The translations under genes were made by a program, and so were the position numbers. From Tateyamaria sp. ANG-S1 (lineage in GTDB: Bacteria > Pseudomonadota > Alphaproteobacteria > Rhodobacterales > Rhodobacteraceae), in the NCBI RefSeq assembly GCF_000814025.1, contig NZ_JWLL01000001.1, forward strand, positions 124,001 to 188,000: a stretch of 64,000 nucleotides of DNA, in the 5' to 3' direction. Positions 1 to 7,780 of this stretch are shown one piece after another. Within the stretch, counting starts at the first letter, position 1. The number at the start of each line of letters is the position of its first letter. Under the pieces are notes generated by a model. It made no database searches and had not been told where the DNA came from. It was given only the letters and a program-made list of their open reading frames with translations.

Positions 1-444
1 GGCGGCAAAGATGGTGTCGAGTTCCCCCGCCAGAGTGGCGAGGTTCGCACCGGCCTCTGGCACGTAGGGGGCGAAGACGGTGGACGGCAGCTTGTAGCTG
101 AGCGTCGCGGTTCCGTCCGTGTTTTCCGTCACATAGACCCGCACGGGTGCCTCGATCATCGCGGCGGTCGAGAGGTTCAGGATGTCCACCGCGTAGGCGT
201 TGTTGAACAGGCCGATGACCCGGTTGCCGGGGATGGTGATGCCACGCGCCTTGGCGGCACCTGTGGGACCGGCTTGGGTCACGACGCCCATTTTGTTGGC
301 CTTGGCCGCTGTTTTGACGTCGGCGATCAGTTGATCATAGCTTTTGTCGGTTGGTGTCACGGACCAGCCGTCGCGGGGGGCCATTTCGGCCTGTGCCGCT
401 GCTGTGGTCACGATCAGGGCAAGCGTGGCGAGGGGCAGGCGCAT
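1..444 (-). CDS. DUF302 domain protein, secreted (partial)
   Basis: The gene runs off the left edge of the window, so only the first 148 codons are visible. Residues 1-19 form a likely Sec signal peptide with a hydrophobic LATLALIVTTAAA core, so the product is probably periplasmic. The mature part matches the DUF302 pattern: DGWSV after the signal, PGNRVIGLFNN in the middle and TLSYKLPSTVFAPY near residue 125. No enzymatic role is established for DUF302 proteins. A GGAG ribosome-binding site lies 7 bases before the ATG. Its start faces the lytic transglycosylase gene, so the two probably share a promoter region. Confidence 0.85.
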   Translation of the reverse strand, partial: MRLPLATLALIVTTAAAQAEMAPRDGWSVTPTDKSYDQLIADVKTAAKANKMGVVTQAGPTGAAKARGITIPGNRVIGLFNNAYAVDILNLSTAAMIEAPVRVYVTENTDGTATLSYKLPSTVFAPYVPEAGANLATLAGELDTIFAA

Positions 445-554
445 GGGTGGTCTCCGGTATTGAATACCGGCGCAGGGAAGCATGTGGGCGGAGCCTTGCC
501 CAATCACGTCTGTGTGCGTGGATTTTGCCCGGACGGACGGGTAGGGAAAAGGCC

Positions 555-1031
555 ATGAAACGCTTGCTTGTGATTGTGATGCTGGTCGCAGTGGCGGCCT
601 GTTCATCGCCCGAACCCGAGGCGCCGCCTGTGTCGGCCGTGCCGCTTTATCCCAACGAGACGCCCGAGCTGCGTGCCCAGATCGAGGCGGCGGCGGCCGA
701 GAACGACATACCCGTCGCCTTGGTGCAGCGGGTGGTCATTCGCGAAAGCACCCACCGCCCATGGGCGCGGAACGGGCCCTATTATGGCTTGATGCAGATC
801 TTGCCCGCAACCGCCCGCAGCATGGGGTTTCGGGGGCAACCCAATGATCTGCTCGATGCGGAGACCAACCTGAAATACGCGACGCGCTATTTGCGGGGCG
901 CGTGGCTTGTGTCAGGTGGCGATATAGATGAGGCGGTCATGTGGTATGCGCGTGGCTATTACTTTGAGGCCAAGCGGTTGGGGTTGATCGCGGAAACTGG
1001 CGTGGACGGTCGTAAGGTCTGGCCGGATTAG
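555..1031 (+). CDS. Lytic transglycosylase-type lipoprotein
   Basis: A 158-residue protein with a lipoprotein signal (VAVAAC, lipid-accepting Cys16) followed by a compact SLT-type lysozyme-like domain. The catalytic Glu is most likely Glu64 in VVIREST, and GLMQILPATARSMGF (about residues 78-92) is the usual SLT core. The family cleaves the MurNAc-GlcNAc bond of peptidoglycan with anhydro-muropeptide formation. Here it would act from the inner leaflet of the outer membrane or the periplasmic face of the inner membrane. The start at 555 is preferred to longer in-frame options because it gives a clean lipobox and has AGGGAAAAGG upstream. The domain is short, comparable to small conjugation-type or accessory transglycosylases. 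Confidence 0.85.
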   Translation: MKRLLVIVMLVAVAACSSPEPEAPPVSAVPLYPNETPELRAQIEAAAAENDIPVALVQRVVIRESTHRPWARNGPYYGLMQILPATARSMGFRGQPNDLLDAETNLKYATRYLRGAWLVSGGDIDEAVMWYARGYYFEAKRLGLIAETGVDGRKVWPD

Positions 1032-1049
1032 GGATGTTTGGGTGACGTG

Positions 1050-1127
1050 CTTTGGCTGGAGCCAAAGACACCCCACCTCAGCCGCCGCACCGCGGCGCGT
1101 CACCCGACAGAGACAGCTTGCTGTCGG
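1050..1127. repeat. Two intergenic hairpins after the transglycosylase
   Basis: Between convergent genes there is a perfect stem CTTTGGCT / AGCCAAAG (1050-1067, 2-base loop). A second hairpin follows, CCGACAG (1104-1110) with CTGTCGG (1121-1127), and contains a nested GACAGC/GCTGTC pairing. Neither has a T-run, so they are weak candidates for terminators or mRNA 3' ends. Confidence 0.45.
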
Positions 1128-1156
1128 AGTCGGGAGCCATCCCCTTGGGCTTTGCG

Positions 1157-1558
1157 CTATGGGTTGGACTTTCCGTCATAGCAGGCGAAGGCGAGTTTGT
1201 TGCCGTCCAAGTCCCGAACGTAGGCCACGTAGAACGTGTCGCCATAGGCTTCGGGCCGGAAGCCCGGTTTGCCTTCGTCCGTCCCACCGCCATCAATTGC
1301 GAGCGTGTAGAGCGTGTCGACGTCGGATGCTGTTTTGACCCGGAACGCTGTCATTGAGCCGTTGCCCACCGTGGCGGGCTGATCGTCGAACGGATAGCAG
1401 ACGAAGAAGCGGGCGACTGTCTCGTCGGTCTTGTCCCCCCATGAGGCGACCTGCGCGTCCTCGAAACACAGGGGCAGGTTCATGTGGGTGAAGAGGGGAT
1501 CGTAGAAGGCCTTGGCCTTGGCCAGATCCTGTGTGCCGACAATCGTGTAGCCGATCAT
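1157..1558 (-). CDS. VOC (glyoxalase/bleomycin-resistance) family protein
   Basis: A 133-residue protein that starts MIGYTIVGTQDLAKAKAFYD, the typical first strand and helix of the vicinal oxygen chelate fold. It ends with YVAYVRDLDGNKLAFACY, the usual last strand pair. Members bind a divalent metal and include glyoxalases, dioxygenases and resistance proteins, and the substrate cannot be inferred here. A strong GGAGG lies 10 bases upstream of the ATG. The gene is followed by the hairpin region at 1050-1127 and is transcribed in the same direction as mcl1 behind it, but with a gap of over 100 bp. Confidence 0.85.
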   Translation of the reverse strand: MIGYTIVGTQDLAKAKAFYDPLFTHMNLPLCFEDAQVASWGDKTDETVARFFVCYPFDDQPATVGNGSMTAFRVKTASDVDTLYTLAIDGGGTDEGKPGFRPEAYGDTFYVAYVRDLDGNKLAFACYDGKSNP

Positions 1559-1671
1559 TTTGTGCGCCTCCGGATGCCATATGTGTTAGCAATACGGCTT
1601 TTGGGTGTGGGGCGCTACGGTATGTCAGGGATTGAAGATGCGCGCGCCAATTTCGGCGCGCGCGTGGTAAA

Positions 1672-2631
1672 TCAGGTGCTTGCGATCATCTCGGACTGCC
1701 GCACGATCACTTCGGCCTGCTTGATCGAGGCGATGTCGACGAGGCGCCCTTTGTAGACTGTTGCCCCTTCGCCCTTTGCCTTGGCCTCTTCCATGGCGGC
1801 GAGGATTTCGCGGGCTTCGGTGACGGCTTCCTCGGACGGGGTGAAGACGTCGTTGGCGAGTGCCACCTGCTTGGGGTGGATCGCCCATTTGCCGACCATA
1901 CCGAGTGTGGCCGAGCGCAGGGCCTGGGCGCGGAAGCCTTCGTCATCGGAGAAGTCGCCGAAGGGGCCGTCGACCGGCAGGACGCCGTGGGTGCGGCAGG
2001 CGGCAACGATGGCTGCTTGCGCCCAGTGCCAGGGATCGGACCAGTGTTTTTGCCCCTCGTGCAGCATGTAGTAGTTGGCTTGCGTGCCGCCGATGCCGGT
2101 GGTTGCCATGCCCATGGAGGCAGCGAAGTCCGCAGCGCCCAGCGACATGGCGGCAAGGCGGGGGGAGGCGGCGGCGATCTCTTCGACATGGGCAATGCCA
2201 GCAGCGGATTCGATGATCACCTCGAAGGTGATTTTCTTGCTGCGCCCCTTGGCGGCCTCAATGGCGGTGACGAGTGCGTCAACGGCGTAGATGTCTGCGG
2301 CGCAGCCGACCTTGGGGATCATGATCTGGTCGAGACGGTCGCTGGCTTGCTCCAGCAGGTCCACCACGTCGCGGTACCAGTAGGGCGTGTCGAGACCGTT
2401 GATCCGGACACTGAGTGTCTTGGTGCCCCAGTCGATGTTGCCGATGGCCTCGATCACGTTGGCGCGGGCGCTGTCCTTGTCGGAGGGGGCGACGCTGTCT
2501 TCGAGGTCGAGGTTGATGACGTCCGCGGCTGAGCCCGCCATTTTTTCGAAGATCGCGGGGCGCGAGCCCGGACCGAAGAGCTGGCAGCGGTTGGGGCGGG
2601 CAGGGGGCGTCGGTTGTAGGCGGAATGACAT
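1672..2631 (-). CDS. mcl1: L-malyl-CoA/beta-methylmalyl-CoA lyase
   Basis: A 319-residue CitE-like TIM-barrel lyase. It reversibly cleaves L-malyl-CoA to acetyl-CoA plus glyoxylate, and beta-methylmalyl-CoA to propionyl-CoA plus glyoxylate. This is the step that links the ethylmalonyl-CoA pathway of acetate assimilation to glyoxylate. LFGPGSRPAIFEKMAGSAAD near the N terminus, Glu141 (VIIES) and Asp168 (LGAADFAASMG) match the CoA/Mg-binding residues of the family. KWAIHPKQV near residue 245 is also conserved. Length equals that of the Rhodobacter enzyme. AAAGGT precedes the ATG. No other ethylmalonyl-CoA genes are adjacent. It is divergent from dgcN across 256 bp. Confidence 0.93.
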   Translation of the reverse strand: MSFRLQPTPPARPNRCQLFGPGSRPAIFEKMAGSAADVINLDLEDSVAPSDKDSARANVIEAIGNIDWGTKTLSVRINGLDTPYWYRDVVDLLEQASDRLDQIMIPKVGCAADIYAVDALVTAIEAAKGRSKKITFEVIIESAAGIAHVEEIAAASPRLAAMSLGAADFAASMGMATTGIGGTQANYYMLHEGQKHWSDPWHWAQAAIVAACRTHGVLPVDGPFGDFSDDEGFRAQALRSATLGMVGKWAIHPKQVALANDVFTPSEEAVTEAREILAAMEEAKAKGEGATVYKGRLVDIASIKQAEVIVRQSEMIAST

Positions 2632-2794
2632 GGCGCGACCTTTGGTAAGATAATTTCGTTTTGGCTGTCTTGGCTGGTATTAAATTGCGCTAGCGGCTGC
2701 AAGGGTCATTTTGCAGGTGCAGCATGGGGTGAAGATTCTGTGGTGGTGTCATCCTCGTGTGCGAAAAATTCGACAAATACTGAATTGGCGCACA

Positions 2795-2808
2795 AATCTT
2801 CGAAGATT
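2795..2808. promoter_or_regulatory. Perfect 14-bp palindrome in the mcl1/dgcN divergent region
   Basis: AATCTTCGAAGATT is a perfect palindrome, flanked on both sides by TGAATT. It lies about 80 bp upstream of the dgcN start and 165 bp from the mcl1 start. Its position suggests an operator for the D-amino-acid cluster. No regulator gene is adjacent, so the binding protein is unknown. Confidence 0.4.
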
Positions 2809-2887
2809 GGGTGAATTCGGAAGTGTTTCGCGATGTGCTTGCGCCGCACTTGCGTAGACTGCCCTGCAAGGACCAAGGGGATGTCAG

Positions 2888-3886
2888 ATGATTCAAACAC
2901 CGTATCTTTTGTTTTTGGGTGACGCGCCGGACCAACTGGCGGCCAAGGTGGCGCAGGGGATCAAGGATTGGCGTCCCGAGAATGCTGTCGGCCAGATTCG
3001 GCTGGAGGGTTGCGGTGCCGATATGGGCCTGACCGACATGACCCTTGAGGAAGGGCTTGCTGCTGGGGCCAAGACGCTGGTGATCGGTGTTGCAAACCGG
3101 GGCGGTGTGATCTCGGACGCCTGGAAGGTGGTTTTAGTTGAGGCGCTGAAGCTGGGCTACGATCTTGCCGCCGGGCTGCACAACCTGCTGCGCGACGAGG
3201 ACGAGTTGCAGGCGGCGGCCAAGGTGAATGGGCGGACGCTGCATGATGTGCGGGTGCCGACCATCGCCTATCCCATCGCCAACGGGAAGAAGCGCAGCGG
3301 CAAGCGGGTGCTGGCCATTGGCACCGATTGTTCCTGTGGCAAGATGTATACGGCCATGTCGATGGATGCGGAGATGCGCGCGCGGGGCATGAATTCGGAT
3401 TTCCGGGCGACCGGGCAGACGGGCATTCTGATCACGGGCAAGGGCGTGCCGCTGGATGCGGTGATTGCGGACTTCATGGCGGGGGCTGTCGAGTATCTGA
3501 CGCCCGACAATGATGACGATCACTGGGATCATATCGAGGGGCAGGGGAGCCTGTACCACGTGTCCTATTCCGGTGTGACCATGGCGCTGATCCACGGCGG
3601 CCAGCCGGATGCGCTGGTTCTGTGTCACGAGCCGACCCGGACACACATGCGCGGGTTGCCGCATTACGGGTTGCCGACGCTGGAGCAGTTGCGCGACACG
3701 GCCCTGCCGATTGCGCAGGTCGCGAACCCGGGCTGCTTTGTGGCAGGTGTGTCGGTCAACACCAAGGCGTTGGATGAAGATGCCGCGCGGGCGTGTTTGG
3801 CGGAGATCGAGGACCGTATGGGTCTGCCCACCACCGACCCGTTCCGTTTTGGGGCTGGCAAGCTGGTGGATGCGCTGACATCCTGA
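2888..3886 (+). CDS. dgcN: DgcN-type DUF1611 N-acyltransferase
   Basis: A 332-residue DUF1611 protein. The family has an N-terminal Rossmann-like domain and a C-terminal P-loop-like domain, and GTDCSCGK (residues 145-152) is the phosphate-loop motif. Characterised marine relatives (DgcN) acetylate D-glutamate to N-acetyl-D-glutamate, the first step of D-glutamate use. The next gene is the matching racemase dgcA, which supports this assignment over a generic DUF1611 call. The ATG at 2888 has AAGGGG 7 bases upstream, and the ATG at 2881 is out of frame. dgcN is separated from dgcA by 64 bp that carries an intergenic repeat. Specificity for D-Glu is inferred from gene pairing. Confidence 0.85.
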   Translation: MIQTPYLLFLGDAPDQLAAKVAQGIKDWRPENAVGQIRLEGCGADMGLTDMTLEEGLAAGAKTLVIGVANRGGVISDAWKVVLVEALKLGYDLAAGLHNLLRDEDELQAAAKVNGRTLHDVRVPTIAYPIANGKKRSGKRVLAIGTDCSCGKMYTAMSMDAEMRARGMNSDFRATGQTGILITGKGVPLDAVIADFMAGAVEYLTPDNDDDHWDHIEGQGSLYHVSYSGVTMALIHGGQPDALVLCHEPTRTHMRGLPHYGLPTLEQLRDTALPIAQVANPGCFVAGVSVNTKALDEDAARACLAEIEDRMGLPTTDPFRFGAGKLVDALTS

Positions 3887-3890
3887 CCTT

Positions 3891-3943
3891 CGGCCCCGTG
3901 GCTGGTCGGCCCTTCGGGGAGGATTTTTTGAAACAGGGAAGGG
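3891..3943. repeat. Intergenic repeat, 'CCTTCCCTGTTT' family, copy 1 (minus orientation)
   Basis: Read on the minus strand, this gap holds CCTTCCCTGTTTCAAAAAAT, then CCTCCCCGAAGGG, then GCCGACCAGCC. The same order of blocks occurs on the plus strand at 14713-14758. It sits between dgcN and dgcA, so it is transcribed within the presumed operon. Confidence 0.6.
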
Positions 3944-3950
3944 TGGACCG

Positions 3951-4916
3951 ATGCGCATTGAAGTGACGCAGGACGTGTTTCGGCTGGAGCAGGCCTTTAC
4001 CATTTCGCGCGGGTCGCGGACCGAGGCGCATGTGTTGACTGTGCGCGTGTCCGATGGCGTGCATAGCGGGTGGGGGGAATGTGTACCCTATGCCCGGTAT
4101 GACGAAACCTTGGATAGCGTGACGGCAGAGATCGAAGCGCTGTCTGGGGAGCTGACGCGCGAGGGGCTGTACGACCTGCTGCCTGCTGGTGCGGCCCGCA
4201 ATGCTGTCGATTGTGCGTTGTGGGATCTGGAAGCGAAGCAAGCGGGTAAGCGGGCCTGGGAGTTGGCCGGTTTGGCGGCACCCGGGCCGGAGATCACGGC
4301 CTATACCCTGTCGTTGGACACGCCCGAGGCCATGCAGGCGCAGGCGGCGGAGCATGCGCATCGGCCACTGCTCAAGATCAAGCTGGGCACGCCGGATGAT
4401 ATGCCACGGCTGGAGGCGGTGCGCGCCGGGGCGCCCAAGTCCCGCATCATTGTTGATGCCAACGAGGGTTGGTCTGCCGAAGTTTATGCCGATCTGGCGC
4501 CGCATCTGGTGCGTCTGGGGGTGCAGATGGTGGAGCAGCCGCTTCCTGCGGGTGATGATGAGGCCCTGATTGGGATCGAGCGGCCTGTGCCTGTGTGTGC
4601 CGACGAGTCTTGCCATGACCGTTCGGACCTGCCTGCGCTGAAGGGCAAGTATGACATGGTGAATATTAAAGTCGACAAGACCGGTGGGCTGACCGAAGCG
4701 CTTGCCCTGCGTGATGCGGCGCGGGCCGAGGGATATGACATCATGGTAGGTTGCATGGTTGGGTCGTCCCTTGCCATGGCGCCTGCGACGCTGGTGGCGC
4801 AAGGCGTGGCTGTGACGGATCTGGATGGACCTTTGCTGTTGGCCGAGGATCGGCAGGCGCCGCTCATCTTTGATGAGGCCGGGGTGCATCCGCCCACGGC
4901 GGCCTTGTGGGGATGA
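3951..4916 (+). CDS. dgcA: DgcA-type N-acetyl-D-glutamate racemase / dipeptide epimerase
   Basis: A 321-residue enolase-superfamily protein of the mandelate racemase/muconate lactonizing branch. The general bases are visible as KIK at 142-144 and Lys240 (NIKVDKTGG). The metal ligands are Asp169 (VDANEGW), Glu195 (VEQPLP) and Asp218 (ADES). This residue set is that of L-Ala-D/L-Glu epimerases. The gene pair with dgcN points to the DgcA variant, which converts N-acetyl-D-glutamate to N-acetyl-L-glutamate. AGGG lies just before the start. It probably shares a transcript with dgcN and perhaps with the transaminase gene 97 bp downstream. An Ala-Glu dipeptide epimerase acting in murein peptide recycling is the main alternative. 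Confidence 0.82.
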   Translation: MRIEVTQDVFRLEQAFTISRGSRTEAHVLTVRVSDGVHSGWGECVPYARYDETLDSVTAEIEALSGELTREGLYDLLPAGAARNAVDCALWDLEAKQAGKRAWELAGLAAPGPEITAYTLSLDTPEAMQAQAAEHAHRPLLKIKLGTPDDMPRLEAVRAGAPKSRIIVDANEGWSAEVYADLAPHLVRLGVQMVEQPLPAGDDEALIGIERPVPVCADESCHDRSDLPALKGKYDMVNIKVDKTGGLTEALALRDAARAEGYDIMVGCMVGSSLAMAPATLVAQGVAVTDLDGPLLLAEDRQAPLIFDEAGVHPPTAALWG

Positions 4917-5013
4917 TCCCGCTTGGGTGCGACAGTGCGCCTGCGCCCCTTGCACCCGTTGAAATCGTAACATAACGCCACGCGCACGAGACCTGCCTGA
5001 AGGAGCCAAGCCC

Positions 5014-5877
5014 ATGACCCGGACCGTATATGTAAACGGAGAGTACCTGCCCGAGACCGAGGCCAAGGTGTCGATCTTTGACCGGGGGTTCCTGATGGCC
5101 GACGGGGTTTATGAGGTGACATCGGTGCTGGACGGCAAGCTGATCGACTTTGATGGCCATGCCGTGCGCTTGCAGCGTTCGCTGGACGAGTTGGAGATGC
5201 AGTCGCCGATCTCGAAAGAAGATCTGCTGGAGGTGCATCGGGAGTTGGTGCGTCTGAACGGGATCGAAGAGGGCATGATCTATCTTCAGATCACGCGGGG
5301 CGCGCCCGATGATCGCGACTTTGTCTTCCCTGATCCGGAGACGACCGAACCTACCATTGTGCTGTTTACTCAGAACAAGCCGGGGCTCGCCGACAATCCG
5401 GCGGCCAAGAAGGGGATGAAGGTCATCAGCATCGACGACATCCGCTGGGGTCGGCGCGACATCAAGACAGTGCAGCTGCTGTATCCATCCATGGGCAAGA
5501 TGATGGCCAAGAAGGCGGGGGCCGATGACGCCTGGATGATCCAGGACGGGTTCGTGACCGAAGGCACGTCGAACAACGCCTATATCGTGAAGGGCAACAA
5601 GATCATCACGCGCGCCCGGTCGAACGACATTCTGCACGGGATCACTCGTGCTGCGGTTCTGCGGTTCGCGAAGGAAGCGCAGATGGAAGTGGAAGAGCGC
5701 AATTTCACCATCGAAGAGGCGCGTGAGGCGGATGAGGCGTTCATCACCTCGGCCTCGACTTTCGTGATGCCGGTGGTCGAGATTGACGGCGAGAAACTGG
5801 GTGAAGGCGTGCCCGGTCGCGTGGCCCCGCGCCTGCGCGAAATCTATCTGGATGAGAGCCGCAAGGCCGCCATCTAA
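5014..5877 (+). CDS. dat: D-amino-acid transaminase
   Basis: A 287-residue fold-type IV PLP aminotransferase. The D-amino-acid type is supported by VSIFDRGFLMADGVYEV at the N terminus and by the order of conserved blocks. The PLP lysine is about Lys151 (RRDIKT), and VTEGTSNNAYIV with ILHGITRAAVL follow as expected. The enzyme interconverts D-alanine and 2-oxoglutarate with pyruvate and D-glutamate. With dgcN and dgcA upstream it would feed or drain the same D-glutamate pool, so the three genes read as a D-amino-acid catabolic unit. AAGGAG precedes the ATG and a strong terminator follows. Branched-chain aminotransferase or ADC lyase are less likely alternatives. Confidence 0.88.
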   Translation: MTRTVYVNGEYLPETEAKVSIFDRGFLMADGVYEVTSVLDGKLIDFDGHAVRLQRSLDELEMQSPISKEDLLEVHRELVRLNGIEEGMIYLQITRGAPDDRDFVFPDPETTEPTIVLFTQNKPGLADNPAAKKGMKVISIDDIRWGRRDIKTVQLLYPSMGKMMAKKAGADDAWMIQDGFVTEGTSNNAYIVKGNKIITRARSNDILHGITRAAVLRFAKEAQMEVEERNFTIEEAREADEAFITSASTFVMPVVEIDGEKLGEGVPGRVAPRLREIYLDESRKAAI

Positions 5878-5891
5878 CTCCCCGGTTTCAG

Positions 5892-5930
5892 GCCCGCTTT
5901 TCGATTATCCCTTGAAAAGCGGGCTTTTTA
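5892..5930 (+). terminator. Rho-independent terminator after dat
   Basis: GCCCGCTTTTC (5892-5902) pairs perfectly with GAAAAGCGGGC (5914-5924) around an 11-base loop and is followed by TTTTTA. This ends the dgcN-dgcA-dat unit. Confidence 0.9.
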
Positions 5931-5977
5931 TTCCCATTTGAGAATGTGAACTATATTAACATCGAGGGATAAATTAA

Positions 5978-6871
5978 ATGAATGAAGAGATCATCCTGAG
6001 CCTTTTGAGCGAGAATCTGATCCTGATTCTGGCTGCGATTTTCCTGCTGGTCTGTCTGTTTCTGGGCGTGCGGATCGTGCCGCAGGCGGACAAGTTCGTG
6101 GTCGAACGCTTTGGCCGCCTGCATTCGGTTCTTGGCCCGGGCATCAACTTCATCGTGCCGTTTCTGGACGTGGTGCGCCACAAGGTGTCGGTGCTGGAGC
6201 GGCAGTTGCCCAATGCGAACCAGGACGCGATCACGTCGGACAACGTGCTGGTGCAGGTGGAAACCAGCATCTTTTACCGCGTGACCGAGCCTGAGCGGAC
6301 GGTGTATCGTATCCGCGACGTGGATGGCGCCGTGCAGACCACGGTCGCCGGTATTGTGCGGGCCGAGATCGGTAAGATGGAACTGGACGAGGTGCAGTCG
6401 AACCGGTCGCAGTTGATCGACCAGATCAAGCACCTGGTGGAAGAGGCTGTGAACGACTGGGGCATTGAGGTGACGCGGGCCGAGATCCTGGACGTGAACC
6501 TCGACAAGGCGACGCGCGATGCGATGTTGCAGCAGTTGAATGCGGAACGTGCGCGCCGTGCTGCCGTGACCGAGGCCGAAGGCAACAAGCGCGCCATGGA
6601 GCTGAATGCGGATGCGGAGTTGTATGCCGCTGAGCAAGCGGCGAAGGCGCGCCGGGTTGAGGCGGAGGCCGAAGCCTATGCAACCCAAGTGGTGGCTGAG
6701 GCGATTGCATCCCACGGGATTGAGGCCGCGCAGTATCAGGTGGCGCTCAAGCAGGTTGATGCCGTGTCGACCATTGCATCCGGTGCCGGGCAGCAGACGA
6801 TCGTTCTGCCGTCGAGTGCGATGGATGCCTTTGGTGAGGCCTTTGGCATGTTGAAAGGGAGGAAATCGTAA
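5978..6871 (+). CDS. qmcA: SPFH/stomatin-like membrane protein (QmcA type)
   Basis: A 297-residue SPFH protein. Residues about 9-30 are a hydrophobic anchor (LILILAAIFLLVCLFLGV). The prohibitin/stomatin domain follows (RIVPQADKFVVERFGRLH to about residue 200), then an alanine/glutamate-rich coiled coil at about 190-240 (RAAVTEAEGNKRAMELNADA). Such proteins form oligomeric membrane microdomain scaffolds and often regulate FtsH-type proteolysis. The downstream nfeD gene overlaps by one base (TAATG), which is the conserved stomatin-NfeD pairing. GAGGGAT 7 bases before the ATG sets the start. The AT-rich stretch after the dat terminator (5935-5975) probably holds its promoter. Confidence 0.92.
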   Translation: MNEEIILSLLSENLILILAAIFLLVCLFLGVRIVPQADKFVVERFGRLHSVLGPGINFIVPFLDVVRHKVSVLERQLPNANQDAITSDNVLVQVETSIFYRVTEPERTVYRIRDVDGAVQTTVAGIVRAEIGKMELDEVQSNRSQLIDQIKHLVEEAVNDWGIEVTRAEILDVNLDKATRDAMLQQLNAERARRAAVTEAEGNKRAMELNADAELYAAEQAAKARRVEAEAEAYATQVVAEAIASHGIEAAQYQVALKQVDAVSTIASGAGQQTIVLPSSAMDAFGEAFGMLKGRKS

Positions 6872-7155
6872 TGACAGCCTTGTGGAGCATCTGGTGGGCG
6901 TGGATCGTGGCCGCCCTGATCTTTGCCTTCATTGAAGTGTTCGTACCTGCCTTTGTCTTTCTGGGCATGGCGGTCGGGGCGGTTGTGGTTGGCGTCGCGC
7001 TGGGCTTTGGCGCGCTGGGCTGGATCGGGGCCGGGTTGCCTGCGCTACTGTTGCTCTTTGCCGTATCATCCGTGGCCGCCGCTGTTGGATTGCGCAGCGT
7101 GATCGGTGTGCGCCGGGGGCAGGTGCGCATTGTCGAGCGTGACATCAATGAGTGA
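6871..7155 (+). CDS. NfeD-like membrane protein (short form)
   Basis: A 94-residue protein with two or three hydrophobic segments: WIVAALIFAFIEVFVPAFVF, MAVGAVVVGVALGFGALGW and LPALLLLFAVSSVAAAVGL. A short cytoplasmic tail (RRGQVRIVERDINE) follows. It corresponds to the membrane part of NfeD proteins without the serine-protease domain. The C-terminal OB-fold seems absent or truncated compared with full NfeD (about 145 residues). The one-base overlap with qmcA indicates translational coupling and a joint complex. The function within the complex is not well established. Confidence 0.85.
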   Translation: MTALWSIWWAWIVAALIFAFIEVFVPAFVFLGMAVGAVVVGVALGFGALGWIGAGLPALLLLFAVSSVAAAVGLRSVIGVRRGQVRIVERDINE

Positions 7156-7160
7156 GGGTT

Positions 7161-7186
7161 AGGGCGGAGGACACCTCCGCCTTACG
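7161..7186. repeat. REP-like palindromic repeat, copy 1
   Basis: A 26-bp palindromic unit made of AGGGCGGAGGA then CACCTCCGCC then TTACG. It lies in the 34-bp gap between the convergent nfeD and osmC-family genes. The GGCGGAGG/CCTCCGCC arms form a tight stem. Two more copies, inverted relative to one another, are at 15880-15942. Confidence 0.65.
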
Positions 7187-7189
7187 ATT

Positions 7190-7780
7190 TCAGGCCCCGT
7201 TGCCTGCGTGGCTGAGCAGTTCATCCCCGTTATGCACCAGCCGCGTGGTCCATGGGATCGGGTTGCGCAGGGCGAAGTGGGCCATGCAGGCGCCCTCGGC
7301 CTCGGCCAGCAGCGCCTCGATCCGGTCGCGCGGTTCGGGGCTTTCGATCAGCACATGGGTTTCGACCAGTTCGGTTTTGCCATCCGTCGTATGGCCGAAG
7401 TCGCGCATGTGGCCGAGGTTCGTAGCAAAGCGCACCCGTTGTTCCAGCTTCAGCGACGTGATCTCGATCTTGCGGGCGGTGTAAATGTCGGTGAGGTGGG
7501 TCATCAGGCAGAACCCGATGCCCGCGCAGAAATAGGCGAGCGGCGGTGGGGCCTGATCCTCGCCCACGGGCGGCTGTTCATCGCAATAGAGCGTGAGGGG
7601 CGAGAAGCCGGGGATGTTGACCGACACCGAGCCGGTCTTGTGCTGTTTGGTGCCCGCTTCGGCGACGAGGTTGACCTCGAATTGCAACGGATCGGGCGCC
7701 TTGGCCCGTTTGAACGGGTCTGGGGTGAAGGCCGTTGGGGTCGGAGCGTCTGTTGCGCGGGCACCGACGCGGTAGCTCAT
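7190..7780 (-). CDS. OsmC family protein
   Basis: A 196-residue OsmC-like protein. The conserved pair of cysteines that reduces organic hydroperoxides in this fold is represented by Cys in LYCDEQPP and PLAYFCAGIGFCLMTHL. The rest of the pattern (LKLEQRVRF, ETHVLIESPEP) fits the YhfA-like subgroup. An antioxidant or thiol-dependent role is likely but not proven for this branch. The start codon overlaps the stop of the upstream DUF1244 gene by four bases (ATGA), so the two are co-translated. Confidence 0.85.
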   Translation of the reverse strand: MSYRVGARATDAPTPTAFTPDPFKRAKAPDPLQFEVNLVAEAGTKQHKTGSVSVNIPGFSPLTLYCDEQPPVGEDQAPPPLAYFCAGIGFCLMTHLTDIYTARKIEITSLKLEQRVRFATNLGHMRDFGHTTDGKTELVETHVLIESPEPRDRIEALLAEAEGACMAHFALRNPIPWTTRLVHNGDELLSHAGNGA

